Source: JBFMCC01 sp034435275 (GTDB taxonomy: Bacteria > Chloroflexota > Anaerolineae > Anaerolineales > Villigracilaceae). Taken from it: a DNA stretch of 64,000 bases. The notes below the pieces were generated by a model that was not told the DNA's origin, made no database searches, and saw only the letters and a program-made list of their open reading frames with translations. Both the position numbers and the translations under genes were made by a program. Below, one piece after another: positions 52,047 through 61,745 of this stretch (position 1 is the first letter of the stretch; each line of letters opens with the position of its first letter). The stretch covers positions 1 to 64,000 of the forward strand of contig DAOTXP010000254.1 of the NCBI GenBank assembly GCA_034435275.1, given 5' to 3'.

Positions 52047-53753
52047 ATGCCCGAAGAAACCGCCAGCCGAATCCCCGCCTTCATCCGCGAGGCCGTCGCT
52101 GAAGACCTGAAAAATGGCCGCTTCAGCTACGTCCGCACGCGCCTGCCGCCCGAACCGAACGGCTATTTGCACATCGGACACGTCAAGGCCTTCCTGATTG
52201 ATTACTTCACCGCACAGGAATTCGGCGGCGAGTTGTATCTACGCTTCGACGACACCAACCCATCGAAAGAAGAGACCGAATTCGTGGACGCCATCAAAGA
52301 GGACGCGGCCTGGCTCGGAATCAAATGGGTGAAGGAAACCTACGCCTCCGACTACTTTGACCGGCTCTACGATTGGGCGGTGCGCCTGGTCAAGATGGGC
52401 CTGGCCTACGTGGACGATCAGACTCAGGAGGAGATGAGCGCCAGTCGCGGCACCCTGCCCAAAGGGACGAAGTGGAGCGAGACCGAGGTGGCGCTCAAGC
52501 CCGGAGTAGAGTCCCCTTATCGCAACCGTTCGGTGGAGGAAAATCTCGACCTGCTGGAGCGCATGAAGAACGGCGAATTTCCCGAGGGGAGCCGCGTCCT
52601 GCGCGCCAGAATTGACATGTCGCATCCCAACATCCTCCTGCGCGACCCGGTCATGTACCGCATCATGAACACCCATCACCATCGCACCGGGGACAAATGG
52701 CACATCTATCCGATGTACGACTGGTCCCATGGCCAGAACGACTCGATGGAGGGCATCACCCACTCACTATGCTCCAGCGAGTACATTATCCACCGTCCGT
52801 TATATGAGTGGTTCCTGCAAAAACTGGAGGAATTCCCCAGCCGCCAGATCGAGTTCTCGCGCCTCAACCTGACCTACGCCATGATGAGCAAGCGCAAACT
52901 CCGTAAACTGGTGGAGGCCGGCGTCGTGCGCGGCTGGGACGACCCGCGCCTCACCACCCTGCGCGGACTGCGCCGCCGCGGGGTGACGCCCGAGGCGATC
53001 ATCAATTTTGTGACCGGCACCGGCGAGACCAAGAACGATTCCTGGGTCGAGATGGCTCAGTTCGAGGCCGTCATCCGCGATGACCTCAACAAGCGCGCTC
53101 TGCGCCGCATGGCTGTCCTGCGCCCGTTGAAACTCGTAATTGACAACTACCCCGAAGGTCAGGTCGAGGAGATGGACGCGATCAACAATCCCGAAGACCC
53201 ATCGGCGGGGACACGCAAGGTTCCGTTCTCGAAGGTGCTTTACATCGAGCAGGAGGATTTCCGCGAGACCCCGCCGCCCAAGTATTTCCGACTCTTCCCC
53301 GGCAATGAAGTTCGCTTGCGTTACGCGTATCTGGTCAAGTGCACGCATGTGGTCAAAAACGAAGCGGGCGAGGTCGTCGAAGTCCATTGCACGTATGATC
53401 CGGCCACCAAGGGTGGCGACGCGCCCGATGGGCGCAAGGTAAAATCCACCATCCACTGGGTTTCGGCCGCGCACGCCATTCCCGCGGAGGTGCGGCTGTA
53501 CGAGCAGTTGTTCACTGTCGAGCGGCCGGACGATGCCGAACTGGAAAACATCCTCAACCCGAATTCGCTGGAAGTGCTGGAGAATGCCTATGTCGAGCCG
53601 TCGCTAGCCGAGGTGAAAGCGGGCGAGAAATTCCAGTTCGAGCGCACAGGCTACTTCTGTGCCGACCCGGACACACGCCCCGGCAAACCGGTCTTCAACC
53701 GCACGGTGACGCTGAAGGACAGTTGGGCAAAGATCGAGAAGAAACAGAACTAA
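52047..53753 (+). CDS. glnS: Glutaminyl-tRNA synthetase
   Basis: 568 residues, the bacterial GlnRS length. Class I signatures: PNGYLHIGHVKA near 32-43, RFDDTNPSKEE, and MMSKRK as the KMSKS loop. GlnRS-specific C-terminal anticodon-binding barrels are present (VLYIEQEDF, VRLRYAYLVKC). It charges tRNA-Gln directly; many bacteria lack it and use GatCAB instead. Its gene is 465 bases from tRNA-Gln(CTG) and faces gltX tail to tail. Confidence 0.96.
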   Translation: MPEETASRIPAFIREAVAEDLKNGRFSYVRTRLPPEPNGYLHIGHVKAFLIDYFTAQEFGGELYLRFDDTNPSKEETEFVDAIKEDAAWLGIKWVKETYASDYFDRLYDWAVRLVKMGLAYVDDQTQEEMSASRGTLPKGTKWSETEVALKPGVESPYRNRSVEENLDLLERMKNGEFPEGSRVLRARIDMSHPNILLRDPVMYRIMNTHHHRTGDKWHIYPMYDWSHGQNDSMEGITHSLCSSEYIIHRPLYEWFLQKLEEFPSRQIEFSRLNLTYAMMSKRKLRKLVEAGVVRGWDDPRLTTLRGLRRRGVTPEAIINFVTGTGETKNDSWVEMAQFEAVIRDDLNKRALRRMAVLRPLKLVIDNYPEGQVEEMDAINNPEDPSAGTRKVPFSKVLYIEQEDFRETPPPKYFRLFPGNEVRLRYAYLVKCTHVVKNEAGEVVEVHCTYDPATKGGDAPDGRKVKSTIHWVSAAHAIPAEVRLYEQLFTVERPDDAELENILNPNSLEVLENAYVEPSLAEVKAGEKFQFERTGYFCADPDTRPGKPVFNRTVTLKDSWAKIEKKQN

Positions 53754-53756
53754 CAA

Positions 53757-53787
53757 GAGTGGCGGCCCGATGGCCACCACTCCTTTT
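53757..53787. terminator. Terminator between convergent glnS and gltX
   Basis: GAGTGGCGGCC-CGAT-GGCCACCACTC, 11-bp stem with one mismatch, followed by CTTTT on the plus strand. It starts four bases after the glnS stop; on the minus strand it lies directly behind gltX but without a clear T run. Confidence 0.75.
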
Positions 53788-55261
53788 ACATCTTCCCCAG
53801 AATCTCAATTGCACTTTTTAATCTTTCGAGTACCTTTTCTTTCCCAATGATTTCCATACTCTCGAACAGCGGCGGGCTGACCTTCTGCCCCGTCACGGCG
53901 ACGCGCAGGATGCCAAAGACCTGATTAGCGCTCAGGCCTGATTCTTCGACGTAAGCGCGCATCGGCGGCTCGGCTCGCGCGTGACCGAGGTCTGACTGCG
54001 CGGAAAGAATTTGATACGCCCTTCGAGCGACCTCGGCCGTCTGCCTTGCATCCAGTCCTTTCGCGACCAAATCTTCTGGATTCGGCGAGACCTCCTCGCG
54101 GAAGAAGAAGCCTGCGAAGGGGATGCAATCGTCCAGCGTGACGAGGCGCTCGCGGATCAGCGGGGCGATTTTCAGGAGCATTTCGTCGTTGACGGCAAGT
54201 CCCTCACGGAGGAAATACGGCTTGAGACGCGCGGCCAGGTCCTCGGTCGAAAGGAGGCGGATATGCGTCGCGTTGAAGTGATCCAGTTTCTGGAAGTTGA
54301 TGGCCGCGGGCGAGGCAGTCAGGTGGTCAATGCTGAAGCGCTGGATCATCTGATCCAGGGTCATCACATCGTCTTCGGCCACGCCCCAGCCCATCAGCAC
54401 AATCCAGTTCAAGACACCTTCGGGTGTGTAACCAAGGTCCCTCAGGTCGCTGATGAATATGGAGTGACCATCTTTGATGGCTTCCGCGGCTTCGCGTTTG
54501 CTCATTTTGCCCTTGCCGCTGGGTTTGAGGAACACAGAAAGGTGGATCCAAGTCGGCTCCTGCCAGCCAAAAGCACGCACAACGTTTACGTGCAGGGCAA
54601 ATGTGGAAAGCCATTCCGAGCCGCGAATCACATGCGTGATCTCCATCAGGTGATCGTCAACCATCGCCGCCATGTGGTAGGTAGGCAGGCCGTCCGACTT
54701 GAGCAAAACGGAGTCATCCAGGGCGGTGTTTTCAATAGTAATGGGACCTCGTAATAGATCAACCGCTGTTGTCGTACCTTCCTTGGGCATTTTGAAGCGG
54801 ATCACAAATTTTTCACCGGAGTCCACGCGGCGGCGCGCCTCTTCCAGACTCAGATTACGGCAAGTACCGTCGTAACGCGGGTTTTCCTTGTGCGCCAGTT
54901 GTTCCTTGCGAACCGCTTCCAATCTTTCCGCAGTGCAAAAGCATGGAAATGCAGAACCTTTTTTTACGAGCTCCCAAGCGTATTTTTGATAGATCGCACG
55001 GCGTTCTGTTTGACGATATGGACCAAAATCGCCGCCGTGAACGGGACTCTCATCGGGAGGAATCCCCAGCCACTCGAGGCTTTGAACAATCTCGGCCTCC
55101 GCGCCGGGTACGTACCGTTTTTGATCGGTATCCTCGATGCGTAAAATGAACCGCCCGTCAGTTTTTCGGGCAAACAGGTAGTTATACAGGGCGGTGCGGG
55201 CGCTTCCCAAATGAAAGTGCCCGGTTGGCGAGGGAGCCATGCGAACACGTGTAGGCTTCAA
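53786..55261 (-). CDS. gltX: Glutamyl-tRNA synthetase
   Basis: 491 residues from TTG 55261 (GGAGG ten bases upstream), which gives the family N-terminus KPTRVRMAPSPTG. Class I signatures: PSPTGHFHLGSART and KMSKRE for the KMSKS loop. C-terminal anticodon-binding helices complete. Last gene of the mre-min-rodA series, 33 bases after rodA, so probably co-transcribed. Confidence 0.95.
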   Translation of the reverse strand: MKPTRVRMAPSPTGHFHLGSARTALYNYLFARKTDGRFILRIEDTDQKRYVPGAEAEIVQSLEWLGIPPDESPVHGGDFGPYRQTERRAIYQKYAWELVKKGSAFPCFCTAERLEAVRKEQLAHKENPRYDGTCRNLSLEEARRRVDSGEKFVIRFKMPKEGTTTAVDLLRGPITIENTALDDSVLLKSDGLPTYHMAAMVDDHLMEITHVIRGSEWLSTFALHVNVVRAFGWQEPTWIHLSVFLKPSGKGKMSKREAAEAIKDGHSIFISDLRDLGYTPEGVLNWIVLMGWGVAEDDVMTLDQMIQRFSIDHLTASPAAINFQKLDHFNATHIRLLSTEDLAARLKPYFLREGLAVNDEMLLKIAPLIRERLVTLDDCIPFAGFFFREEVSPNPEDLVAKGLDARQTAEVARRAYQILSAQSDLGHARAEPPMRAYVEESGLSANQVFGILRVAVTGQKVSPPLFESMEIIGKEKVLERLKSAIEILGKM

Positions 55262-55294
55262 AGTCGGATATCCTCCAAAAGGTTTTGATTGTGA

Positions 55295-56395
55295 TCAAAA
55301 ATCCAGTTGCCGATGCCGCAGGATGACGCTTTCCACCAATCCGATTCCCAGCATGAGCGAGACGAGACCCGATCCGCCATAACTGATGAATGGCAGGGGC
55401 AGGCCGGACACGGGGATGATGTTCAAGTTCACACCGATATTGACCGTACCCTGGAAGAAGATAAGCACAGCCACGCCATAGGCGATCATCGTACCGGTCA
55501 CATCTTTGGCAAGCCTGGCAATGCGCAGACAGCGCCAGATGATGAAGACCAGGATGGCGATGACCAGCAGTCCTCCAATCAGACCGAACTCCTCGGAGAT
55601 GGCCGAAAAGATAAAGTCTGTGTGGCGCACCTTCAGGAAACGCAACTGGGTTTGCGTACCGTGGCCGTAACCCTGTCCGAGCAAACCGCCGGAGCCGATG
55701 GCGATCAGTGCCTGTTGGACGTTGTAGGTCGCGCCATAACTGGCGTTCGGGTCGGGGAACAGGAATGTGATGACACGCGCCTGCTGGTAGTCCTCCAGGA
55801 AGGGAAAGCCAATGATGACCAGCAAGATTCCTATCAGACCAAACCAAAGCAGGTATTTCAACGGGAGCCCGTTGATCCAGACCATGGCGGCCCACAGCAC
55901 CATCATCACAATCACGTTGCTCAGATTCGGCTGGAGAAAAATCCAGATTGCCAGCCCCCACACCCAAGCCAGACTTCCGAACACCCAGCGCAGGTCTCGC
56001 GGCTGGTTCTGCGTCCGCTCGAAGTAACGCGCCAGGATCAAGATGAGGACGACCTTTGCAAGTTCGGTCGGCTGGATGAAGAGACCCGCCACCTGGAACC
56101 AGCGCGCCGCGCCGAACTGCGGTTGTGCGCTCAGAAACAAGAAGAAGAGCAGCACCATCATGACCGCGTACATCGGACGATAGAGGGCGGTCCAATAGCG
56201 ATAGTCAATCCCCGCGACGAGGACGATCACAACCAGCCCGACAGCCGCAAAACTGATCTGGCGGCTGACCGAAGTGGCAATTTCCTCGTTCCCCGCAATC
56301 GCCGAGCGGATCATGGCAACGCCAAAGGCGATTGCCAAGACGATCGCGCCTAATAATAGAAAATCGAAATGCCTCCAGGAGAGACCGCGAAACAT
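55295..56395 (-). CDS. rodA: SEDS-family peptidoglycan glycosyltransferase RodA
   Basis: 366 residues, about ten TM segments. SEDS signatures: RWFQVAGLFIQPTELAKVVLILILA near residues 94-118 and LPLPFISYGGSGLVSLM near the C-terminus. Polymerises glycan strands in the elongasome together with the PBP2 encoded 1.8 kb upstream. RodA rather than FtsW is chosen from the mre/PBP2 context. It follows minE by 11 bases. Confidence 0.92.
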   Translation of the reverse strand: MFRGLSWRHFDFLLLGAIVLAIAFGVAMIRSAIAGNEEIATSVSRQISFAAVGLVVIVLVAGIDYRYWTALYRPMYAVMMVLLFFLFLSAQPQFGAARWFQVAGLFIQPTELAKVVLILILARYFERTQNQPRDLRWVFGSLAWVWGLAIWIFLQPNLSNVIVMMVLWAAMVWINGLPLKYLLWFGLIGILLVIIGFPFLEDYQQARVITFLFPDPNASYGATYNVQQALIAIGSGGLLGQGYGHGTQTQLRFLKVRHTDFIFSAISEEFGLIGGLLVIAILVFIIWRCLRIARLAKDVTGTMIAYGVAVLIFFQGTVNIGVNLNIIPVSGLPLPFISYGGSGLVSLMLGIGLVESVILRHRQLDF

Positions 56396-56406
56396 TCTTT
56401 CTCGAA

Positions 56407-56658
56407 CTAACCGGCGCGGCGGGCAACACTCCGCAATGGAATGTCGGCCACCAACCTCTGCTCACGCCCCTCGCGCGCAATGTCAATACTGACAGCCTTC
56501 GGGTCTATATCCACATGCCGCGAGATGGCCGCGATCAAATCGTCCTTCAACGACTCCAACTCGGCGGGTGTCAAGTCCGTGCGATCATGGATGAGGACCA
56601 GCTGGAGGCGTTCTTTGGCGCTCTGGGCGCTGGATTTTCGACTAAACCAGTTCATCAT
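56407..56658 (-). CDS. minE: Cell division topological specificity factor MinE
   Basis: 83 residues from ATG 56658 (MMNWFSRKSS), GGAGG seven bases upstream inside the minD end. Seen: SAKERLQLVLIHDR, the MinD-contact helix/strand, and LIAAISRHVDIDP, the dimer core. N-terminal MNWF is the amphipathic membrane-targeting part. It displaces MinC from MinD and drives oscillation, so this organism has the full Min oscillator rather than only MinCD/DivIVA. Confidence 0.93.
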   Translation of the reverse strand: MMNWFSRKSSAQSAKERLQLVLIHDRTDLTPAELESLKDDLIAAISRHVDIDPKAVSIDIAREGREQRLVADIPLRSVARRAG

Positions 56659-56659
56659 C

Positions 56660-57454
56660 TTATTTCCTCCCCAGGCGCGAAATGCGATCCCACAAACCAC
56701 CTTGACTGCCCAGGTCCATGAACGGGACTTCATGTCCGTTCAAACGGCGGGCAATGTTACGGAAGGCCTGTCCGGCACGGCTCTTTGGCTCCATGGCGAC
56801 GGGGTTGCCGCGGTTGGTGCCGATGATGACGCTTTCGTCTTCGGGCACAATGCCGATCAATTTGATCGCCAGCAGATCGAGTACATCATCGGCCGACAAC
56901 ATGTCATGGTGTTTGACAAGAGAGGAATTCAAACGATTGATGATGAGTGTCGGCGTGCCTTTCTCTTCGGCTTCGAGGATGCCCACCACGCGGTCGGCAT
57001 CGCGCACGGCCGAGACCTCCGGGTTGGTGACCACAATGACCTTATCCGCGGCGGCAATCGCGTTGCGAAAACCGCGCTCGATGCCAGCAGGCGAATCGAT
57101 GATCACCCAATCCACTTCGGGGCGCAACTCGTCGCAGAGACGAACCATATCGGACGGCGACACGGCCGACTTGTCCCGCGTTTGAGCAGCGGGGATGAGA
57201 TGCAGTTCGGGCAGGCGCTTGTCGCGGATCATGGCCTGGCGCAGACGGCAACGCCCCTCGATCACATCCACGAGATCGTAGACGATGCGATTCTCGAGGC
57301 CCATGACCACATCCAAGTTTCGCAGCCCGATATCGCCATCAATGCAGACCACCTTCTGCCCATCGGCGGCCAGCGCCACAGCGATATTAGCGACGGCGGT
57401 TGTCTTGCCAACGCCGCCCTTCCCGGAAGTTACCGTTAGCACTTGTGCTGTCAT
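56660..57454 (-). CDS. minD: Septum site-determining ATPase MinD
   Basis: 264 residues. Deviant Walker A GKGGVGKTT at 11-19, VVCIDGDIGLRNLD, DWVIIDSPAGIERG, and a C-terminal amphipathic helix (LWDRISRLGRK) for membrane binding. Recruits MinC to block Z-ring assembly. Four-base overlap with minC and one base before minE. Confidence 0.96.
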   Translation of the reverse strand: MTAQVLTVTSGKGGVGKTTAVANIAVALAADGQKVVCIDGDIGLRNLDVVMGLENRIVYDLVDVIEGRCRLRQAMIRDKRLPELHLIPAAQTRDKSAVSPSDMVRLCDELRPEVDWVIIDSPAGIERGFRNAIAAADKVIVVTNPEVSAVRDADRVVGILEAEEKGTPTLIINRLNSSLVKHHDMLSADDVLDLLAIKLIGIVPEDESVIIGTNRGNPVAMEPKSRAGQAFRNIARRLNGHEVPFMDLGSQGGLWDRISRLGRK

Positions 57455-58140
57455 GCAATCACCTTGTCACCGGACTGCCAGCGCTCGGCTTGCAGTCTGC
57501 CATTCTTTAAAGATACGATCTCGGCCCCGGGCTTTTCCCTTCGCCGGCCGGATGAAGCGATCTCGTTGCAGATTCGCAACTGGGTCGGCGAAAGATCCAG
57601 GGCGCAGACGACTGCCGACTCGTCGCCGTTCGCCCCGGCATGAATCACGCCGCGCACGCGACCCCAGACAATCACGCTTCCATCGGCCACGATCTCGGCC
57701 CCGGGGTTCACGTCGCCCAACACGACGACGTTGCCCGGATATTCGATGCGCGTCCCGGAACGAAGCGTGCGGTCCAGCCAGAGTGCGGAGGCGGGCGCGG
57801 GTTCCCGGACCGGTGCCGCCTCTTGCAGGCGCGGCCTGGCAATGCGCGTGGCCAGCCCAAGCAGTTGGGAGGTCTTCTCCGTGCGCGGCGACTGGCTGAT
57901 CACGGCCCAGAGGAGCACGCCGCGCTCGGAAAGTTCGTCGCGCAGATCGGACAACTGGTTGACATCGAAGATGTGATTCCCGACGTCCAACGCGACCCGG
58001 GCGCCTCGAAAAAAAGTCTGCTGTGATTCGATCTGCGCCATCAGGGCCGGTCGAAGTTCGTCCCACGGCGCGTCGGCCAGCGAAACGAGCAGTCCGTCGC
58101 GCAATCCTTTGATTTGGATGAGGGAATTGGAATCGCTCAT
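57451..58140 (-). CDS. minC: Septum site-determining protein MinC
   Basis: 229 residues. N-terminal FtsZ-inhibitory domain about 1-100 (IQIKGLRDGLLVSL start) and C-terminal beta-helix about 120-225 with the Gly-rich turns IEYPGNVVVLGDVNPGAEIVADG and VWGRVRGVIHAGANGDESA, the MinC_C signature. Partner MinD is the next gene. Confidence 0.94.
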   Translation of the reverse strand: MSDSNSLIQIKGLRDGLLVSLADAPWDELRPALMAQIESQQTFFRGARVALDVGNHIFDVNQLSDLRDELSERGVLLWAVISQSPRTEKTSQLLGLATRIARPRLQEAAPVREPAPASALWLDRTLRSGTRIEYPGNVVVLGDVNPGAEIVADGSVIVWGRVRGVIHAGANGDESAVVCALDLSPTQLRICNEIASSGRRREKPGAEIVSLKNGRLQAERWQSGDKVIA

Positions 58141-58196
58141 AGCCCGGCCGCGGAAAACGGTTGCCGAATTATAGCATGAACCATGCAGGGGCTTTC

Positions 58197-60377
58197 TCAG
58201 GGAGCGGTTCCGCCGGTCGATTGAGCCAGGTCAATGGACTTGATCTCGAAATAAGCCTGCATCAGGCGGCCCACCACCGGGCCGGCCACGCTGGCGCCCT
58301 CGCCGCCGTTGTACATGAAGGCGATGATGACGACTTCGGGGTCGTCGTAGGGCGCATAGGCCACGGTCCACGAATGGGTTGGCCAGAGACCGAAGGCACA
58401 GCGATTGTCCTTGAGGGCAACATCGTCGCAGTATTCGGCGGTGCCTGTTTTGCCTGCCACGGCGATCGGAAAATCTCCGAACACCTTGTTGAGTGTGCCG
58501 CGCGAGTCGGTCACCGCCAGGCGCATGCCCTCCTGGATTTTTTGGACGACGAAGGGGTCCACGACCTTCTTCCGGCCTGTGTCATTACAGTAACCGGCTT
58601 CGCAATCAAAGATTGTAATCAGCGGATCGGTGGTAATGTCCCATTTCGGATTGGCCGTGAAAGGTGAAACTTGATAACTATTCGCGCCGGTTGGGGAATC
58701 GGTCACGGTGCCTTCGTCCGGGTTGTACCATTTTTCGACGACATTTCCGTCGCTGTCTTGAATCTCGCGCACGACGGTGGGCTGCATCAAGGTCCCATCG
58801 TTTGCGATCGTCGCACCGGACATCAAGACCTGAAGCGGGGTTGCCAAGACGTAGCCCTGACCGACGCTGGCAATGTACGTGTCACCGGTGGACCAGTTTT
58901 CGCCCTTATTGATACGCTTCCACTGCGGCGAGGGAATCAAACCACCAGCCTCGCCGGGTAGTTCGATGCCGGAGGGCTGATCGTAACCCAGCGCGCGGGC
59001 ATATTCGCGCAGGCGCTCGATGCCCAGTCCTTCTACAATCTCATCCTCGAAACCGCCGCCTAGTTTATAAAAACACACATTGCTCGAATAGGCAATACAA
59101 TGCAGAAAATCCAGTCGCCCGAACCCTTCCTCGTTGATCACACCATTAATGTTGTAGATCCAGTCCACGAATGGGCGCTCACGCCCCGGATCGTTCGGGG
59201 AAAACTTTTCGGTCAGAACCAATTGGCCGGGAGTTTCGATGATCTGGCTGAGCGTGACGACATTTTCGTTTAGCGCGCCCGTCGCCGTCGAAAGTTTGAA
59301 CGCAGAACCAGGCGGATACTCACTGGAAATGGCATTGTTCAACAGAGGATGGCGCGGGTCCTGGCTAAGTTGATCATAATAGTAGAAAGGGATAATACGG
59401 GCAAAGCGATTATTCTCATAGGTCGGGTAAGTGACCATTGCCAGGATTTCGCCGGTCTTTGGATTCATGGCAATGGCCACACCGCTCGAAATGCGAATAC
59501 GACCGAAATATTCATTCCATGACCTGATCTCGTCCAGGAGGATAGCCTCTGCAGCGGCTTGCAGGCGTGTGTCAATCGTCAGGGTCACGTTATGGCCCGG
59601 TACCGGGTCAATCGGGGGTTCGAGATTGCGAAGCTCCTTGCCAGCAACATCCACCTGCACGACGCGCCTCCCGTTCTTACCCGAGAGGACGTCGTCCAGC
59701 GATAGCTCGACACCGGCATACCCGACCTTGTCACGGCCCGCGACATAGCCCAACTCGGCATATTGTTCCGCCAGATTGGCGGGGATGGGCCCGAGGAACC
59801 CGATCAGATTGGCGGTCAGAGACCCGGTCGGATAGTCGCGGGTTGGCTCGACTTCGACAGTCACGCCGGGCCAGTCCACGGCGCGCTCGCGCACAATGCG
59901 GGCTATGATTTCGTCAACGTTGCATTTGACCTTGACCGGGCTGTACGGCGCGAGCGAGTCGCCCAATTCCACCAATTGGGCAATACCCGGTCCCTCCACA
60001 CAGGCGGCGAACAGCTTGGCTTCTTCCACAGTGCCGGAGTTCACCGGCACACCGACCAGTTCTGACAGTTCCCGATAGATGTTCTGAATATCAGCCTCGT
60101 CGTCGGGCAGGTCCGCTGGCGTAATGACCACGTTATAAGACGCAATGTTACGCGCAAGGATATAACCATTGCGGTCATAAATGATTCCGCGCGGCGCCGG
60201 GTCGCTTACGTTGCGCGTATAGTTTTCCACCGCCTGCTCGTCCCAAGTCTGACCGCCAAAAACCTGCAGAGAGAACAGCCGGTACAAAACCACCAGAATG
60301 GCCGCAGAAACAGCAAGATACACTGCGGTCATTCGCCAAGCCTCATACTTTACATGCGGCGCAGGCGTGGAACTCAC
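58197..60377 (-). CDS. mrdA: Penicillin-binding protein 2 (peptidoglycan transpeptidase)
   Basis: 726 residues. N-terminal TM about 17-35, PBP dimerisation domain (PRGIIYDRNG near 62-71), and transpeptidase domain with S358-A-F-K361, SxN in the middle (SSNVCFYKLGG) and KTGTAEY near 645. Cross-links peptidoglycan in the elongasome with RodA. It starts four bases inside the end of mreD, as usual in mre operons. About 80-100 residues longer than E. coli PBP2, mostly in the dimerisation and transpeptidase loops. Confidence 0.94.
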   Translation of the reverse strand: MSSTPAPHVKYEAWRMTAVYLAVSAAILVVLYRLFSLQVFGGQTWDEQAVENYTRNVSDPAPRGIIYDRNGYILARNIASYNVVITPADLPDDEADIQNIYRELSELVGVPVNSGTVEEAKLFAACVEGPGIAQLVELGDSLAPYSPVKVKCNVDEIIARIVRERAVDWPGVTVEVEPTRDYPTGSLTANLIGFLGPIPANLAEQYAELGYVAGRDKVGYAGVELSLDDVLSGKNGRRVVQVDVAGKELRNLEPPIDPVPGHNVTLTIDTRLQAAAEAILLDEIRSWNEYFGRIRISSGVAIAMNPKTGEILAMVTYPTYENNRFARIIPFYYYDQLSQDPRHPLLNNAISSEYPPGSAFKLSTATGALNENVVTLSQIIETPGQLVLTEKFSPNDPGRERPFVDWIYNINGVINEEGFGRLDFLHCIAYSSNVCFYKLGGGFEDEIVEGLGIERLREYARALGYDQPSGIELPGEAGGLIPSPQWKRINKGENWSTGDTYIASVGQGYVLATPLQVLMSGATIANDGTLMQPTVVREIQDSDGNVVEKWYNPDEGTVTDSPTGANSYQVSPFTANPKWDITTDPLITIFDCEAGYCNDTGRKKVVDPFVVQKIQEGMRLAVTDSRGTLNKVFGDFPIAVAGKTGTAEYCDDVALKDNRCAFGLWPTHSWTVAYAPYDDPEVVIIAFMYNGGEGASVAGPVVGRLMQAYFEIKSIDLAQSTGGTAP

Positions 60378-60874
60378 TCTGTGTCCTCCACCGGGTAAAC
60401 CCAGCGCGCCAGGTCACGCATCAACCAGTACAACGGAAGTGCAAGCAGTAAATTCAAAAGCAGACTGGGAAGAGTGACCAACCCCATCGCGTCGCCGAAC
60501 GGGAGAGGCAGGCCGGAGATTCGCAACACGGCAAACGATAACAGATGGTAGAACAACGTTCCTAAAAAAGTGACCAGAAACATCGCCAGCATCGGCGCCT
60601 GCCAGATTCGTCTCTGGAGCAGCTGCGCCATGAAAATGGACGCAAAATAACTGATGAGCGTCACAAACCACGGCAGGCCGGATACAAACGCCATCAACAG
60701 CGCGGCCAGCCCAGCCCAGTGCCAACCGGTGACCACACCTTCCTGCAACGCCCAGGCCACCAGCATCACAAGCACCAGGTCGCCAAAGCCGGCCAGCAAG
60801 GAAATACGGCTGACGATGGCCGACTGCAGGGCAACAGTAAGGATCAGGATGGGAAAAGCGACTAGATTGCGCAT
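60374..60874 (-). CDS. mreD: Rod shape-determining protein MreD
   Basis: 166 residues from ATG 60874 (MRNLVAFPIL), one base after the mreC stop; an earlier start inside mreC is possible. Five to six hydrophobic segments, weakly conserved as in all MreD proteins. Assigned mainly by position between mreC and PBP2 and by hydropathy. Confidence 0.88.
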   Translation of the reverse strand: MRNLVAFPILILTVALQSAIVSRISLLAGFGDLVLVMLVAWALQEGVVTGWHWAGLAALLMAFVSGLPWFVTLISYFASIFMAQLLQRRIWQAPMLAMFLVTFLGTLFYHLLSFAVLRISGLPLPFGDAMGLVTLPSLLLNLLLALPLYWLMRDLARWVYPVEDTE

Positions 60875-60875
60875 C

Positions 60876-61709
60876 TCAGGGAACAGACGTTGGGATAAGA
60901 GGTCCGATCTCAACCGGGCGAAAGTTAGTAATAATCAACACGATTTCCAGCCGGGTGAAATCCACAACAGGCTGAACAGAGGCGTGTTGGAACAATTCCG
61001 CCTCTCGTTTTTGGATGTTGACCACCTGGCCAATGATCAGATCCGCCGGGTAACCGCCGCCCAGCCCGGAGGTCAGGACAATATCGGCTTCTTCGATGGT
61101 GACATCCTGCGGAATCAACTCCAGAGACAGGTCGCCGGTCACCGAACCGCTCAAAACGGCTTCCGTCTCTGAGTTCTGAAGGCGAACATTGATCGCGGAA
61201 CCGGGATCGGTGATCAATTGGACACGCGCCGCATCTGCGATGACCGCGTCCACACGGCCGACCAGTCCCTGGCTGGTGACCACGGGCATGCCGCGCCGGA
61301 CTCCATCATCCGAGCCGCGGTCAATGATCACGTAATGCAGGAACGGGCTGGGATCCCGGCCGATGACCGAAGCGGCCATGTAACTGCTTTCGGGGTTGGC
61401 GCGAGAAAAGTCCACCAGCGCGGCGAGGATCTCCGTGTCGGTCACCTTCTGCTGTAATTCAATGACCTGCGCCTGCAAACGTGCTACCTCGGCTTCGAGT
61501 TCCGCATTGCGCTGGCGCAGCGTGGCAATATCGCGCGGCGCGTTCACGAAGTCCTGCACGGCAAGATAACGCGTTGAAAACCAGGTTTGAATCTGAATCA
61601 ACCAATCCGAGGCCGTGCTGAAATATCCGCCGAGGGCAAGCGCCAGGATGCCCCCCACCACCAGGAAGATGATGGTCGTTTGCAGCAGGCGGGATAAAGA
61701 ATCTTTCAT
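60876..61709 (-). CDS. mreC: Rod shape-determining protein MreC
   Basis: 277 residues from ATG 61709 (MKDSLSRLLQ); a TTG four codons upstream is the alternative. TM about 12-32, coiled coil about 60-95 (rich in LRQRNAELEAEVARLQAQV), then the two beta domains with VIGRDPSPFLHYVIIDRG and GMPVVTSQGLVGRV, which are family signatures. Periplasmic scaffold of the elongasome. Confidence 0.94.
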   Translation of the reverse strand: MKDSLSRLLQTTIIFLVVGGILALALGGYFSTASDWLIQIQTWFSTRYLAVQDFVNAPRDIATLRQRNAELEAEVARLQAQVIELQQKVTDTEILAALVDFSRANPESSYMAASVIGRDPSPFLHYVIIDRGSDDGVRRGMPVVTSQGLVGRVDAVIADAARVQLITDPGSAINVRLQNSETEAVLSGSVTGDLSLELIPQDVTIEEADIVLTSGLGGGYPADLIIGQVVNIQKREAELFQHASVQPVVDFTRLEIVLIITNFRPVEIGPLIPTSVP

Positions 61710-61745
61710 TTCAGGGTACAACCGGCAAAGGCGCGATGAAACGCG

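Noticed and set aside
55307..56353. Plus-strand frame of 348 codons opposite rodA
   Set aside because: The Asp/His/Gln-rich translation is the usual reverse complement of a membrane protein; rodA signatures are clear.
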